From positions 62,001-126,000 of the forward strand of contig NZ_NPFY01000011.1 in assembly GCF_002259415.1 (NCBI RefSeq): DNA of 64,000 nucleotides, written 5' to 3'. This stretch comes from Rhodococcus sp. 14-2470-1b. Its GTDB lineage: Bacteria; Actinomycetota; Actinomycetes; Mycobacteriales; Mycobacteriaceae. The translations under genes were made by a program, and so were the position numbers. Under the pieces are notes generated by a model. The model did no database searches, was not told where the DNA came from, and saw only the letters and a list, made by a program, of their open reading frames with translations. This document shows positions 27,040 through 35,992 of this stretch, one piece after another. Position 1 is the stretch's first letter. Each line of letters starts with the position of its first letter.

Positions 27040-29727
27040 TCACTCCCGGCGGCCGGCGACGAGGGCGGCGAGTTCCACTCGGGTACGCAGGCCCAGCTTG
27101 GTCAGTGCGTGCGAGACGTGCGTCTGCACGGTGCGCTGGGAGATGAACAGGCTCTGCGCGATCTCCGGGCCGCTTCGACCGCTCGCCACCATGTCCGCGA
27201 TGGTCGTCTCCGTCCGGGTGAGGCTGTCCCATCCCGTCCGTGGTCGCTCTCGGACGGTCCGTGGATCCAACCGCACGCCCAGCGGGCGCAGGCGCATGGC
27301 GATTCGCGAGGACAACGCGGTGGCGCCCATGTTCTGGGTGATCAGCAGCGCGGTCCGTGCATGTTCACGTGCAGTGGTCTTGTCGCCCGACGCCGCGAGC
27401 TCGCACGCTGCTTCTTCCCAGGCTGCGGCCTCGGCGATGACGTTTCCTTCCCGGCGAGCGTTCTCCGCGCTCCGAACGGCCTGCGCGACGACGGCCTCCG
27501 AATCACCCGCGCACAGTGCCCGGGCGAGTGCGACCGGTCCGACGCTCGCGACGGGCAGTGGATCGGAAATCTCCGCGAGGGTGTCGACGATCTCCGCGGC
27601 GAACTCACCGTCGTCGGTCCGCCGAGCCAGGCGAGCGCAATCGACGGCGAACGACGGAAGCCACCCGTAGATCCCCAACGCCCTGGCCCCACCCCAATAC
27701 CTGCGGGCCGCGGCCACCGCAGGCAACAACTTGCGGCCGGACTCGAGCAACGACACCCGCGTCATCCCGCAGATCGGGAGTCCGAACTGATGCGGCTGGC
27801 CCGAGCTCTCGAACGCATCCAGCCGCGCGAGCGCCGCCTCCACGTCGCCTCGGTACACGTCGATCTGAGCGCGGGTGCCCTCCGCGATCGACGTCCACCC
27901 CATGTCCGCCGAGCCCGCGCGTTCCAACCCGGCGTCGATGTGCGCGGCCGCGTCGTCGAGCCGGCCTCTCTTCATCGCGATGCCTCCGCGGGTGAAGTCC
28001 TGGTACGCCGTCATCCACGCCGCGCCGCGGTCGGTCCGCAGCTGCTGAGCGCGGTCCATCAGCGCTTCCGCCGCGACAGGCCCGTGCGCGTACAGCTCGA
28101 TGAACGGCGGCCACACGTCCGCCGACGTGCTGAGCTGAAAGCCTGTGCCCACCGCACCTTCCTGCTGGGACGCTTCGAGCGCCAGGTTCAACCCACTGTC
28201 GACAGCGCCGGAGAGAAACCGTCGCAGCGCCTCGGTGACCAACACACTGACCGGTCCCTGGACGGCCCCCAGCTCCCCGCCGGGCACCGGGGTGACGCCC
28301 TCCAACAGCGAGACGTACCGCTGCGTGTCCAGCAGACCCGCGCGGGTGGCGTCGTCGACGGGCATCTGCAGCGTCGACGAGATCAACCCGAGCGCGTGCT
28401 GCGACTTTCCTTGCGCGATCGAGGTGAACAGCAGCGTTCGGTACAGCAACGGCACGACGGCGGGATCGGTCGCGTTCGACAGACCCTGTGTCGCAACCTC
28501 GGCCGATCGGGCGAGCTGGCCGCTGCGCGCCAGTGCCGTCGCCAGGTCCAGCTCGAACGACCCTGCCACGGTTGCCGTCGCCGTCCCCAACAGGTCGACG
28601 GCGACCGCGGGAACGTACTGCAATTCCTCCTGAGCCCGGCTCACCGCCACACCGAGAACCGACTCGTCCCCGCCCGCCGCGAGCAGGTGATGCGCCACCA
28701 TCTGTCGGTTGCCCGCGGCCTCGTGGTGACGCGCGACCTCCGTGTGCAGGATCGCCCGAAGCGGCGGCGCCAGACCGTCGTACGCCACGTCGGCATAGAC
28801 GTCGTGCGTGAACGTCAACTCCCCGCTCGGCGACGCGTCGACCATGCCCGCGTCGATCACCGTCTGCGCCGCCCCGACCATCACCGCGGCCGACGTGTCT
28901 CCGAGGTCGGCCAGCTCGGCCAGTGTGGCAGGCCCGCCCCACACCGCGAGCTTGCGAACGAGATCACGTGAGGATGCGTCGAGCAGCGAAAGCTGTTCCG
29001 CAATGGCGGATTCCAAGCTGCTGGACGCCGACGCGTCGAGCATGCTCGGCGCGGTTGCCCTGCCGTCCTTCACGACGACGGTGCCCTGCGCACGCAGCTC
29101 CGTCAGCATCGTCAACGCGTGCATCGGGTTACCACCCGACCGCGCCAGAAGTGTCGACAACGCGGCATCCGGCCACGCACCGAGTACCTCGTGGGCCAGC
29201 ACCTCGAGATCCGCGGCGTCCATTGCCGGCAGATTCCACTCGCGGACGGTCGGACGGGCCAGCATCCGAGTCAACAGCTCACGGGTGGGCAGGTGACGCC
29301 GCGCGACGAGCACCACCAACGGCAGATCCTTCGCCGCCGCGGCGAGGTGGGACAACACTTCCAGGCTGCCCGCGTCCGCGTTGTGCGCATCGTCGACGAC
29401 CAGCAGCTGCGGCCGAACCGCGCACAGCGAGTCGACCGCTGCATAGAGCTCGGTGTCGAACCCGGCCGGGGCCGTCGTCGGCACGGCGACGCCGATGAGA
29501 GCCGCGGCCACCGCATAGGGCTGACGCCAGGACAACTCGTCGGCCGTCGCCCACCGCGTTTCGATGCCCCGGCCGGACACGAGTCGACGCAGCGTATGCG
29601 ACTTGCCACTGCCCGGCCCGGCGGTGACCACCAGCGTCCGCGGACCGATGCCGTTCATCGCCAGGTCCAGCGCGGAGTCGATCTCGTCGACGATCGACCT
29701 GCGCGCCCCGGTGGACGGCAACTTCAT
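27040..29727 (-). CDS. Large ATP-binding LuxR-family (LAL) transcriptional regulator
   Basis: 895 residues from ATG 29727. The front is a STAND-type ATPase: Walker A in TAGPGSGKSHTLR (about residue 36), Walker B in LLVVDDAHN, followed by helical repeats over the middle 500 residues. The C-terminal 65 residues are a LuxR helix-turn-helix: SLTRTETTIADMVASGRSGPEIA, SQRTVQTHVSHALTKLG and RVELAAL. Such proteins bind an inducer and oligomerise with ATP to activate catabolic or antibiotic genes. It points toward the carotenoid oxygenase gene, whose start is 93 bases downstream of its stop, making that a possible target. Confidence 0.9.
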   Translation of the reverse strand: MKLPSTGARRSIVDEIDSALDLAMNGIGPRTLVVTAGPGSGKSHTLRRLVSGRGIETRWATADELSWRQPYAVAAALIGVAVPTTAPAGFDTELYAAVDSLCAVRPQLLVVDDAHNADAGSLEVLSHLAAAAKDLPLVVLVARRHLPTRELLTRMLARPTVREWNLPAMDAADLEVLAHEVLGAWPDAALSTLLARSGGNPMHALTMLTELRAQGTVVVKDGRATAPSMLDASASSSLESAIAEQLSLLDASSRDLVRKLAVWGGPATLAELADLGDTSAAVMVGAAQTVIDAGMVDASPSGELTFTHDVYADVAYDGLAPPLRAILHTEVARHHEAAGNRQMVAHHLLAAGGDESVLGVAVSRAQEELQYVPAVAVDLLGTATATVAGSFELDLATALARSGQLARSAEVATQGLSNATDPAVVPLLYRTLLFTSIAQGKSQHALGLISSTLQMPVDDATRAGLLDTQRYVSLLEGVTPVPGGELGAVQGPVSVLVTEALRRFLSGAVDSGLNLALEASQQEGAVGTGFQLSTSADVWPPFIELYAHGPVAAEALMDRAQQLRTDRGAAWMTAYQDFTRGGIAMKRGRLDDAAAHIDAGLERAGSADMGWTSIAEGTRAQIDVYRGDVEAALARLDAFESSGQPHQFGLPICGMTRVSLLESGRKLLPAVAAARRYWGGARALGIYGWLPSFAVDCARLARRTDDGEFAAEIVDTLAEISDPLPVASVGPVALARALCAGDSEAVVAQAVRSAENARREGNVIAEAAAWEEAACELAASGDKTTAREHARTALLITQNMGATALSSRIAMRLRPLGVRLDPRTVRERPRTGWDSLTRTETTIADMVASGRSGPEIAQSLFISQRTVQTHVSHALTKLGLRTRVELAALVAGRRE

Positions 29728-29905
29728 GCATACGACGGTAACGCCGAGGCAGCGCCGACCTCGGCGGAACGCGTCGATTCATACATATCGGGTGAGTGGC
29801 AGCGAATCGTGCGTGCCTACACCGATGATCTGCCACGCCGATCGTTGGAAGCTGATCTCATCGAATTCCGCTAGTCCGGCGCAGTGCTGTCGAAAGGCTC
29901 CCACC

Positions 29906-30538
29906 ATGAACGGCAAAATGATGATCCTCGGCCTGGCGCCCTGGGCGCTGTTCGCCATCCTGACCGAGAGAATGGGCGCGAGCGCAGTCGGGATCGCCGC
30001 ACTGCTGGCGTGCGTGAGTTCGCTCGCGCTGGCGTTCGTCGGCCGCAGCAAGTCCGTGGCCAGGGGCAACGGCGGCATCAAGATCATCGACGCGGCCGGC
30101 ATCGTGACCTTCGGGATCATCGCGTTGCTCGGGTTCCTCGGCAACAGCGGCCTGAACGACGCCCTGGCCGACTTCGGCCGCGGCGGCGCGACGTTCGTGC
30201 TGGCCGCCGTCATGGCCGTCTCGGTCGTGACGGTGCCGTTCACCGAGCAGTACGCCCGCGACTCGGTGGACCCGCAGTACTGGGGCACCCCGCGATTCCA
30301 CGAGAAGAACAAGTCCATCAGCGCGATGTGGGCGGGCGTCGTGTTCGCGATGGCCGTCTGCCACGTCATCGCCGGTGCACTGGCGTCGTCCACCGAGATG
30401 ACCAACAACCACCCGGGCAACCTCCTGCTCAACTGGGTCGTTCCCATCGCGTTGATCGTCTGGGCGGTCAAGCGCACCGGCAGGATCGCGGGCGATCACT
30501 CCGCTGCGCCTAACAGCGCGACGCCTCAGGCCACCTAG
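29906..30538 (+). CDS. Hypothetical integral membrane protein
   Basis: 210 residues from ATG 29906. Six membrane segments can be drawn: residues about 6-21, 26-43, 60-80, 94-110, 142-160 and 173-190. A central loop carries VPFTEQYARDSVDPQYWGTPRFHEKNKSISAMW, a mark of a family of bacterial proteins of unknown function. There is no binding motif for ATP or metal. The 178-base gap upstream, behind the LuxR gene, contains no other gene. It converges on the MarR gene with eight bases between stops. Confidence 0.75.
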   Translation: MNGKMMILGLAPWALFAILTERMGASAVGIAALLACVSSLALAFVGRSKSVARGNGGIKIIDAAGIVTFGIIALLGFLGNSGLNDALADFGRGGATFVLAAVMAVSVVTVPFTEQYARDSVDPQYWGTPRFHEKNKSISAMWAGVVFAMAVCHVIAGALASSTEMTNNHPGNLLLNWVVPIALIVWAVKRTGRIAGDHSAAPNSATPQAT

Positions 30539-30546
30539 GCCGTCGA

Positions 30547-30984
30547 TCACGGCCGCTGGAGCACCTGCGTGATCGCCGCCAACGCGGGTAACGCCGCTGC
30601 CACCGCACGCCGATCGCGCTCGGGGAGCGTCGCGAGGGCGTCGGACAGCACTTGCGAGCTCGACCTGTCGTACCGCGCCAGCAACTCGACCGCCTTCGGC
30701 GACGCGCAGAGCTGCGCACTCCGTAGATCCGTCGTCGCCGCGGTCCGCTCGACGAGCCCGTTGGTCACCATCGCCTTCACCAGGTTGCTGACCGTCGATC
30801 GCGCCAGATCGAGACGGGTCGCCAGCCCACCCGGCGTCGACGACGGATCCTCGACCAACGCGCGGAGGACTTCGATCTGGGCATCGGGGATGTCGGGCAG
30901 GTCGGCAGCGGTCCGGGTCGCGCGCAACAGGGCGCGTCGCAGCGGGCCGAGCCGACGAGCGAGTTCGCTCGCATCTGACGTCAT
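30547..30984 (-). CDS. MarR-family repressor
   Basis: 145 residues from ATG 30984. Winged-helix marks: [64 protein letters not shown], the D-x-R wing being typical of MarR. It is divergent from a phenolic acid decarboxylase with 60 bases between starts, in which two direct repeats occur. Decarboxylase genes are usually controlled by PadR; here a MarR protein takes that place, and phenolic acids are the likely inducer. Confidence 0.88.
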   Translation of the reverse strand: MTSDASELARRLGPLRRALLRATRTAADLPDIPDAQIEVLRALVEDPSSTPGGLATRLDLARSTVSNLVKAMVTNGLVERTAATTDLRSAQLCASPKAVELLARYDRSSSQVLSDALATLPERDRRAVAAALPALAAITQVLQRP

Positions 30985-31004
30985 GTGACCATGCTCCCAC
31001 AGGA

Positions 31005-31037
31005 TAGTTTTGTGACCATACTAGTTTTGTGGCAAAA
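31005..31037. promoter_or_regulatory. Direct repeats in the marR-padC gap
   Basis: TAGTTTTGTG occurs at 31005-31014 and again at 31022-31031 (17-bp period). The second copy is part of a TTTTG-N3-CAAAA inverted repeat (31025-31037) just before the padC start. It is a plausible binding site for the divergent MarR protein. Confidence 0.5.
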
Positions 31038-31044
31038 TCAAAGT

Positions 31045-31563
31045 ATGACCACAGTGCAGAATCCCATTCCCCCACAGGATCTCAGCGGAATCGTCGGACA
31101 CCGCTTCATCTACACCTACGCCAACAATTGGCAATACGAGATGTACGTCAAGAACGCCACCACCATCGACTACCGCATCCACACCGGCATGGTCGGCGGA
31201 CGATGGGTCAAGGATCAAGCCGTCGACCTGGTGCAGCTCGACGACGACGTCTACAAGGTCTCGTGGAACGAGCCGACAGGAACCTCCGTCGTCGTCAACG
31301 TTCTGCCGGGCAAGCGACGCCTGCACGGCACCATCTTCTTCCCACAGTGGATCGAGCTCGACGGCACCAAAACCGTTCTCTACCAGAACGATCACCTCGA
31401 CGAAATGCGTGCCTACCGCGACGCAGGGCCTACCTACCCCATCTACGTCGTGCCGGAATTCGCGAAGATCACTCTGTTCGAGAACGTCGGGGCCGACGAC
31501 GACACGATCATCTCCGCCGCGCCGTCGGACCTGCCCGCCGGATTCGCCGACCGCGTCAACTGA
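31045..31563 (+). CDS. padC: Phenolic acid decarboxylase
   Basis: 172 residues from ATG 31045. The family is easily recognised: [41 protein letters not shown], then [28 protein letters not shown] and [20 protein letters not shown]. The two Tyr of the YANxW region, Arg and Glu (WNEPTGT) form the known active site that decarboxylates ferulic, p-coumaric and caffeic acid to vinylphenols without a cofactor. It stands alone, controlled probably by the divergent MarR protein. Confidence 0.96.
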   Translation: MTTVQNPIPPQDLSGIVGHRFIYTYANNWQYEMYVKNATTIDYRIHTGMVGGRWVKDQAVDLVQLDDDVYKVSWNEPTGTSVVVNVLPGKRRLHGTIFFPQWIELDGTKTVLYQNDHLDEMRAYRDAGPTYPIYVVPEFAKITLFENVGADDDTIISAAPSDLPAGFADRVN

Positions 31564-31669
31564 CCCGCGCACGACAACGCCGCGCCCACCACCCGTCTCG
31601 ATACGAGGGCAGTGAGCGCGGCGGAGTCAGGACTACGTCGGGCTGAGGACTACGTCGGGCTGGGGCCGA

Positions 31670-32134
31670 TCAGGTTGTCGCTTCCGCGTCCAACAAGGAC
31701 AGCGTGCTGTTCAACTGATCTTCCGTGACCAGCGGGAACTTCACCTTCTCGAGAAGCTTCTTGTCCGTCACCTTCGACCAGTCGTACGTGTGGCGCACCA
31801 GCGTCTCGTTGGGACCCTGAGATTCCAGCTCCCACAACCATTCCCACCCGGGAGGCTCGGTGCCCGCAGGCGCGGTGGTCCACGCGAGCAGTTTGTCCTT
31901 GGCGTAACCGGTGACATGGTTGTCGGTCTGGTACTCGCCGCCCATGTGATCGCCGGCCATGTTCATCGTGAACACCTCACCGACCTTCTGAATGCGATCG
32001 GCATGATCCACGCCGCGAATGAAGCCGGAGGCGTCGATCTTCTGATGCCGCTCGGGGTTGGAGAGCACATCGAACACCGCGTCGACGGGAGCTTCGATGG
32101 TGCGTTCTACGGTGACCTTCGTTGTGTCGCTCAT
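31670..32134 (-). CDS. SRPBCC (START-like) family protein
   Basis: 154 residues from ATG 32134. The START-like fold begins with VTVERTIEAPVDAVFDVLSNPERHQKID, typical of polyketide cyclase/dehydrase-like proteins, continues through GEVFTMNMAGDHMGGEYQTDNHVTGYAKDKLLAW, and ends in the long C-terminal helix (VTEDQLNSTLSLLDAE). Such proteins hold a hydrophobic ligand; enzymatic activity is not evident. It is monocistronic, convergent with padC and divergent from the siderophore-binding lipoprotein. Confidence 0.85.
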   Translation of the reverse strand: MSDTTKVTVERTIEAPVDAVFDVLSNPERHQKIDASGFIRGVDHADRIQKVGEVFTMNMAGDHMGGEYQTDNHVTGYAKDKLLAWTTAPAGTEPPGWEWLWELESQGPNETLVRHTYDWSKVTDKKLLEKVKFPLVTEDQLNSTLSLLDAEATT

Positions 32135-32196
32135 ACAACTACGGTGCCCGACGATGAGTCTGCCTAAACGTTCCCCGGCCGATCCGCACCCTCAAG

Positions 32197-32215
32197 TAAG
32201 CGAAGGCTAACCTGA
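32197..32215. promoter_or_regulatory. IdeR/DtxR-box-like site before the first siderophore-binding lipoprotein
   Basis: The right half GGCTAACCT (32207 region) is exact and about 14 of 19 positions agree with the IdeR consensus TTAGGTTAGSCTAACCTAA; the left half is poor. It lies about 32 bases before the ATG at 32247, consistent with iron repression. Confidence 0.45.
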
Positions 32216-32246
32216 AGGTCCGCATCGTTCGACGTACAGGATCTTC

Positions 32247-33266
32247 ATGAAGCTACACATCACCGCAGTCGCCGTTGCTGCAATCGCGTCCCTCGCACTG
32301 GCCGGATGCAGCGCCTCCGACCCCGCCGACAACTCGGCTGCCACAGCAGCAGCCGAGGGTTCCTTCCCGGTCACCGTCGACCACATGTACGGCGAGACAA
32401 CAGTAGAAGCACTACCGGAACGCGTCGCAACCTGGGGATTCGGCACCACCGACGCAGTCCTCGCCCTCGGCGTCGTACCTGTCGCCATCCCGTCGGCCGA
32501 ATACGGCGGAGGCGACGACCTGATGTACCCGTGGGTGTCCGACGCCATCGAGGACCTCGGCGGGCCGACCCCGGTACTACTCGACAACTCGGCGTACGAA
32601 CTCCCCGTCGAACAACTCCTCGCCACCGACCCGGACGTGCTGATGGCACCGCACTCCGGCCTCACCCAGGCCGAGTACGACGCAGTGACCGCGGCAGGCA
32701 TCCCCGTCGTCGCACCGCCGGAAGAACTGTGGTCGACGCCGTGGCGTGACGTCATCACCACCACCGGGGAGGTCCTCGGCCGCGCCGACGCAGCCCGCGA
32801 CCTCGTCGCCGACCTCGATCGACAGGTCACCGACGCCGGCGATCAGCACCCCGAATTCGACGGTCGATCCATCGCCTACGTGTCCGAGGCAGCAGACGTC
32901 TACTACCTGCTCTTGCCGACGGATCCTCGCGTCGAGCTGCTCGAGAATCTCGGATTCACCACGCCCGAATCGGTGACGTCCCTCTCGAACGGTGAATCGC
33001 CGTTCTCCACCACCGTCTCGGCGGAGAACATCTCGAAGATCGACGCGGACATCGTGTTCACCCAGGTCGACACCGACCAGGCGTTGCAGGAGTTCCTGAC
33101 CTCGGACGTGTCGCGGCAGATTCCGGCCGTCGCGAAGGGCGCCGTCGCCGGATTCGTCGGCCAGGAGGCCGGTTCCGCAATCGGTCCGACGGCGCTGTCC
33201 ATCCCCTTCTTCCTCCCGACCCTCATCGACGGTCTGGGAGGCGCAACAGCAGTCGCTGGTAGCTGA
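32247..33266 (+). CDS. Iron-siderophore ABC transporter substrate-binding lipoprotein (orphan)
   Basis: 339 residues from ATG 32247. Lipoprotein signal MKLHITAVAVAAIASLALAGC, Cys at residue 21. The mature protein is a type III (FepB/FhuD-like) binding protein: FPVTVDHMYGETTVEALPERVATWGFGTTDAVLALGVVPVAIP, ATDPDVLMAPHSGLTQAEYDAVTAAGIPVV, and LSIPFFLPTLIDGL. No permease or ATPase is adjacent, so it must share one, perhaps that at 41843-43674. Together with 35993 it forms a pair of orphan binding proteins. An IdeR-like half-box lies in its promoter. Confidence 0.9.
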   Translation: MKLHITAVAVAAIASLALAGCSASDPADNSAATAAAEGSFPVTVDHMYGETTVEALPERVATWGFGTTDAVLALGVVPVAIPSAEYGGGDDLMYPWVSDAIEDLGGPTPVLLDNSAYELPVEQLLATDPDVLMAPHSGLTQAEYDAVTAAGIPVVAPPEELWSTPWRDVITTTGEVLGRADAARDLVADLDRQVTDAGDQHPEFDGRSIAYVSEAADVYYLLLPTDPRVELLENLGFTTPESVTSLSNGESPFSTTVSAENISKIDADIVFTQVDTDQALQEFLTSDVSRQIPAVAKGAVAGFVGQEAGSAIGPTALSIPFFLPTLIDGLGGATAVAGS

Positions 33267-33353
33267 CGCAGCCGCGGGTGTACGGTTACTCGCACGGTGA
33301 CCCGACGCCCGTGACGCTTCGCCGCACGGTTCCCCTAGTGCGTCGGGACTGAC

Positions 33354-34616
33354 ATGAGCAAGCCAGGAGTGGAGCCCGCGGAACGACCGAAGGCTCTGCG
33401 CATATTCGTCGCAGGCTGGGTCATTCAAGACGGGTCGTTCCCACGTGCATCGGTGGGCGACGTGGTCGACGTCGCCCTCGAGCACCACTCGGCGGGCCCC
33501 GTCCGCTCGGTGCTCGACGACAAACGCAGGGCCACAGCCCGTCCCGCCTTCGGAGCCGGTCCCCGAGGGCGGGACGGAGAACTCCGGTGGTTGCACCTCG
33601 TCTACGGCGACGGCTGGAGCGGGCAGTGGTGGGCGGATTACCCCACGAACGGGTCGGTGATGCTCGACGGGAGGCTCAGTGCGGTCCTCGACGACCGAGC
33701 GATCGACCGACCCGCGCGGGTGCACGGTCGAATCGAACGAATGCACCTCGTGCACAAGCAAGTCGAGAATATCGACGGCGGCTGGCACGGAGTCGACGGA
33801 ACCGAACGCCTCGACGAGATCGACGCCGTCCCCACGGAAAATCCTTGGTGGGACCCCGAGCCCACCGAGGACGGCCACACGCTCACGACAGGCATCCTCG
33901 TCGACCTCGATCTCGACGTACTCTCACCGCCAACGCCTTTCGTCGCCGGAGCCGTGTCGGTCGACGGCAGCGACGTCTGGGTCATGCATGCGTCGGACCC
34001 CGTCCTGTTGCGTGTACAGACAGCAGGCGCCGTTTCCGCGATTACCCGGTTTCTGTTGCCGCTCACCATCGAACCCACCGACAACCGCTGGACCCGACGC
34101 CTCCACGCCGTGCCCGGCGGGTGTTGGATCACGTCCGAACACGACGTCCACCGATGCACTGTCGTCGACGAGAACTCCGTGATCATCGACCGGTACGCCA
34201 CGACGGGCTCCAGCGCGTCGGCCGTGGTCGGCGGGTCCCTCTATCTGATCGACGCGTCCGGATCACACATGACCGACGACCGTCGACACGGGGTGATCCG
34301 AACCTGGCCGAGCACGAAGGTCCGGGTCCTCGACGAGCACCGCCGGCGCACAGTCGATGTTGCAGAGCAGGATCGGCCCGACATGACGTTCTCCCGAGCA
34401 GATCGCGCCTACGGCCCGCACGGAATCGAATGGCAGGTACACGGCACCGACGAGTTGCTGAAGCTCGACTTCGAGGCGGGAACGACGACGCGGATCGACC
34501 TGAACCGAGGGGTGGTTGATGGGCAGGTGCGAAACATCACGCCCAGCGCCTGGGACGACCCCGCCAACGCGGCACTCATCGCCTCCATCACGGTGCCCCC
34601 GCCGAAACGCGCGTGA
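33354..34616 (+). CDS. Hypothetical protein, probable beta-propeller-like repeat
   Basis: 420 residues from ATG 33354. No signal peptide or membrane segment. The N-terminal 85 residues (RIFVAGWVIQDGSFPRASVGDVVDVALEHH) look like a small beta domain. The later part has repeated strands such as PFVAGAVSVDGSDVWVMHAS, RRLHAVPGGCWITSEHDVHRC and AVVGGSLYLIDASG, which suggests a propeller. No catalytic motif recognised. It is followed closely by a small membrane-protein gene (30 bases), and may form a transcription unit with it. Confidence 0.7.
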   Translation: MSKPGVEPAERPKALRIFVAGWVIQDGSFPRASVGDVVDVALEHHSAGPVRSVLDDKRRATARPAFGAGPRGRDGELRWLHLVYGDGWSGQWWADYPTNGSVMLDGRLSAVLDDRAIDRPARVHGRIERMHLVHKQVENIDGGWHGVDGTERLDEIDAVPTENPWWDPEPTEDGHTLTTGILVDLDLDVLSPPTPFVAGAVSVDGSDVWVMHASDPVLLRVQTAGAVSAITRFLLPLTIEPTDNRWTRRLHAVPGGCWITSEHDVHRCTVVDENSVIIDRYATTGSSASAVVGGSLYLIDASGSHMTDDRRHGVIRTWPSTKVRVLDEHRRRTVDVAEQDRPDMTFSRADRAYGPHGIEWQVHGTDELLKLDFEAGTTTRIDLNRGVVDGQVRNITPSAWDDPANAALIASITVPPPKRA

Positions 34617-34646
34617 ACTCGGCGCCGACGTGGCACAGTGTCGTGG

Positions 34647-35231
34647 ATGACCGACAGGCCCAGGGGGGCGCCGTGGTGGGTTGGACTGACGATCGTGGTG
34701 GCGGCACTCGCCGCTCTCGTGTGCCTGCTCGTGCTGTGGGCGTACGTACCGCCCGAACGTAACTACCTGTACTTCGGCATCGCGCAGGGTGCCGTGCTCG
34801 CCGTGGCCGCGGTGTGGCTGCTGCTGGGCCTGGTCGGGTGGGCGAAGTATCGGACGCTACGGCTGACGGCGATCGCGCCTGTGTTTGCGCTGGTCACCGC
34901 CGTCCTCGTGTCGTTGTCCATACCGTCGGCCTTTGCCTTCGCCGTGTCCGAAGGCGCCCTGACTGCGACCGCCGAAGAGTGCCCCGACGTCGACACCGCC
35001 GAACGACGGGTGGGGCTGTACCGCGTGTGGCACACGATGCCGGTCGATCCAGATGCGGCAGGGCACGGCGGCTGCGTGCTGTACGTGCGGGGCGGTGGCC
35101 GAGTCGACGGCGTGGGCCTGGCCTACCTCCCGCTGGGAATCCCGAACACGTACACCCACTATGCCGGACGACCGGACATCGAGTACTCCCATTACGACGG
35201 TGATTGGTACCAGTTCACGCAGGTGTTCTGA
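34647..35231 (+). CDS. Hypothetical membrane protein, paralogue of the gene at 37931
   Basis: 194 residues from ATG 34647; a GTG three codons earlier is possible. Three membrane helices occupy the first 95 residues (WWVGLTIVVAALAALVCLLVLWAYVPP, LYFGIAQGAVLAVAAVWLLLGLVGW, LTAIAPVFALVTAVLVSLSIP). An extracytoplasmic part follows with FAFAVSEGALT, GLYRVWHTM, GGCVLYVRGGGRVDGVGLAYLPLG and a closing YDGDWYQFTQVF. The gene at 37931 has the same order of elements. Two cysteines (EECPD and GGCVL) may pair. The 3' end overlaps the convergent GH25 gene by 17 bases. Family and function unknown. Confidence 0.75.
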   Translation: MTDRPRGAPWWVGLTIVVAALAALVCLLVLWAYVPPERNYLYFGIAQGAVLAVAAVWLLLGLVGWAKYRTLRLTAIAPVFALVTAVLVSLSIPSAFAFAVSEGALTATAEECPDVDTAERRVGLYRVWHTMPVDPDAAGHGGCVLYVRGGGRVDGVGLAYLPLGIPNTYTHYAGRPDIEYSHYDGDWYQFTQVF

Positions 35232-35895
35232 ACAGCTCGGCCAGCGCCGCGTCGTCGCCCCGAAAAGCGTTGGCGTCGATGAATTGACCGGCTACCGAGG
35301 CACTCTCGGAGAACTGCAGGATCTGCACTGGCTTGCCCCCCATGTCCGCCCAGCCTCCGAAACTGCCACCACCACCACGAGCCGGTGCCCAGTTGTCCCC
35401 GGGATACAACCGGGAAGCGAAGTCACGCCCGGTCACGTAATCGCTGTTCCAGACCCCCACCGGCAATCGCTCCAGAGGCGCACTGCCCATCCGGGTTTCC
35501 CAGAACCAACGCGGAAGATACACCGGGAGAAACTGCTGGAACCCCACCGCGCGGTAGGCGTCGAACCGCCGGAGAAGATCGTTCACCGACCCGCCGTTCG
35601 TCGTGTCCTCGTAATCCACCTGTAGCGGAAAATCAACGCCACCAGCGTGATTGCGAAGCGTCTCCGCTTCGGAAGCCGGGTCGGTGTTCGTTCGACAGAA
35701 CACGTACCCGCCCCACCGTCCGGGAAAATACGTCGCCATCTCCGCAGCGGCCCGCGGCCAGAACGGATCGCGATACCCGGACCCCTCGGTGATCTTGTGC
35801 GTCGCGAACGCGAACCCTTCGGCCTTGGCCGCGGCGAAATCGAAGTTGCCCTGATGATTGCTGACGTCGATACCGAACAGTGTCACACCGACCAC
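35215..35895 (-). CDS. GH25-like lysozyme/endolysin-type protein without signal peptide
   Basis: 226 residues from GTG 35895. The N-terminal GIDVSNHQGNFDFAAAKAEGFAFATHKITEG is the GH25 (Chalaropsis lysozyme) opening with its first catalytic Asp; FPLQVDYEDT holds the second acidic pair, and VGVWNSDYVTG and ILQFSESA complete the barrel. GH25 enzymes cut the MurNAc-GlcNAc bond of peptidoglycan. No signal sequence or cell-wall binding domain is visible, as with phage endolysins. It lies between two hypothetical genes without phage neighbours. Confidence 0.85.
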   Translation of the reverse strand: MVGVTLFGIDVSNHQGNFDFAAAKAEGFAFATHKITEGSGYRDPFWPRAAAEMATYFPGRWGGYVFCRTNTDPASEAETLRNHAGGVDFPLQVDYEDTTNGGSVNDLLRRFDAYRAVGFQQFLPVYLPRWFWETRMGSAPLERLPVGVWNSDYVTGRDFASRLYPGDNWAPARGGGGSFGGWADMGGKPVQILQFSESASVAGQFIDANAFRGDDAALAELFRTPA

Positions 35896-35949
35896 GGTGC
35901 CACATGGCTACGACACGAACCCTCGAGCTCATCCTTGTCGACGACTGGG

Positions 35950-35968
35950 TTAGGGTTGCCTGACCAAA
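35950..35968. promoter_or_regulatory. IdeR/DtxR-box-like site before the second siderophore-binding lipoprotein
   Basis: Starts TTAGGGTTGCCTGACC and matches the IdeR consensus TTAGGTTAGSCTAACCTAA at about 15 of 19 positions. It lies 24 bases before the ATG at 35993, where a bound repressor would block transcription when iron is plentiful. Confidence 0.55.
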
Positions 35969-35992
35969 TAGGCGGAATCACAGATCGGGTTG

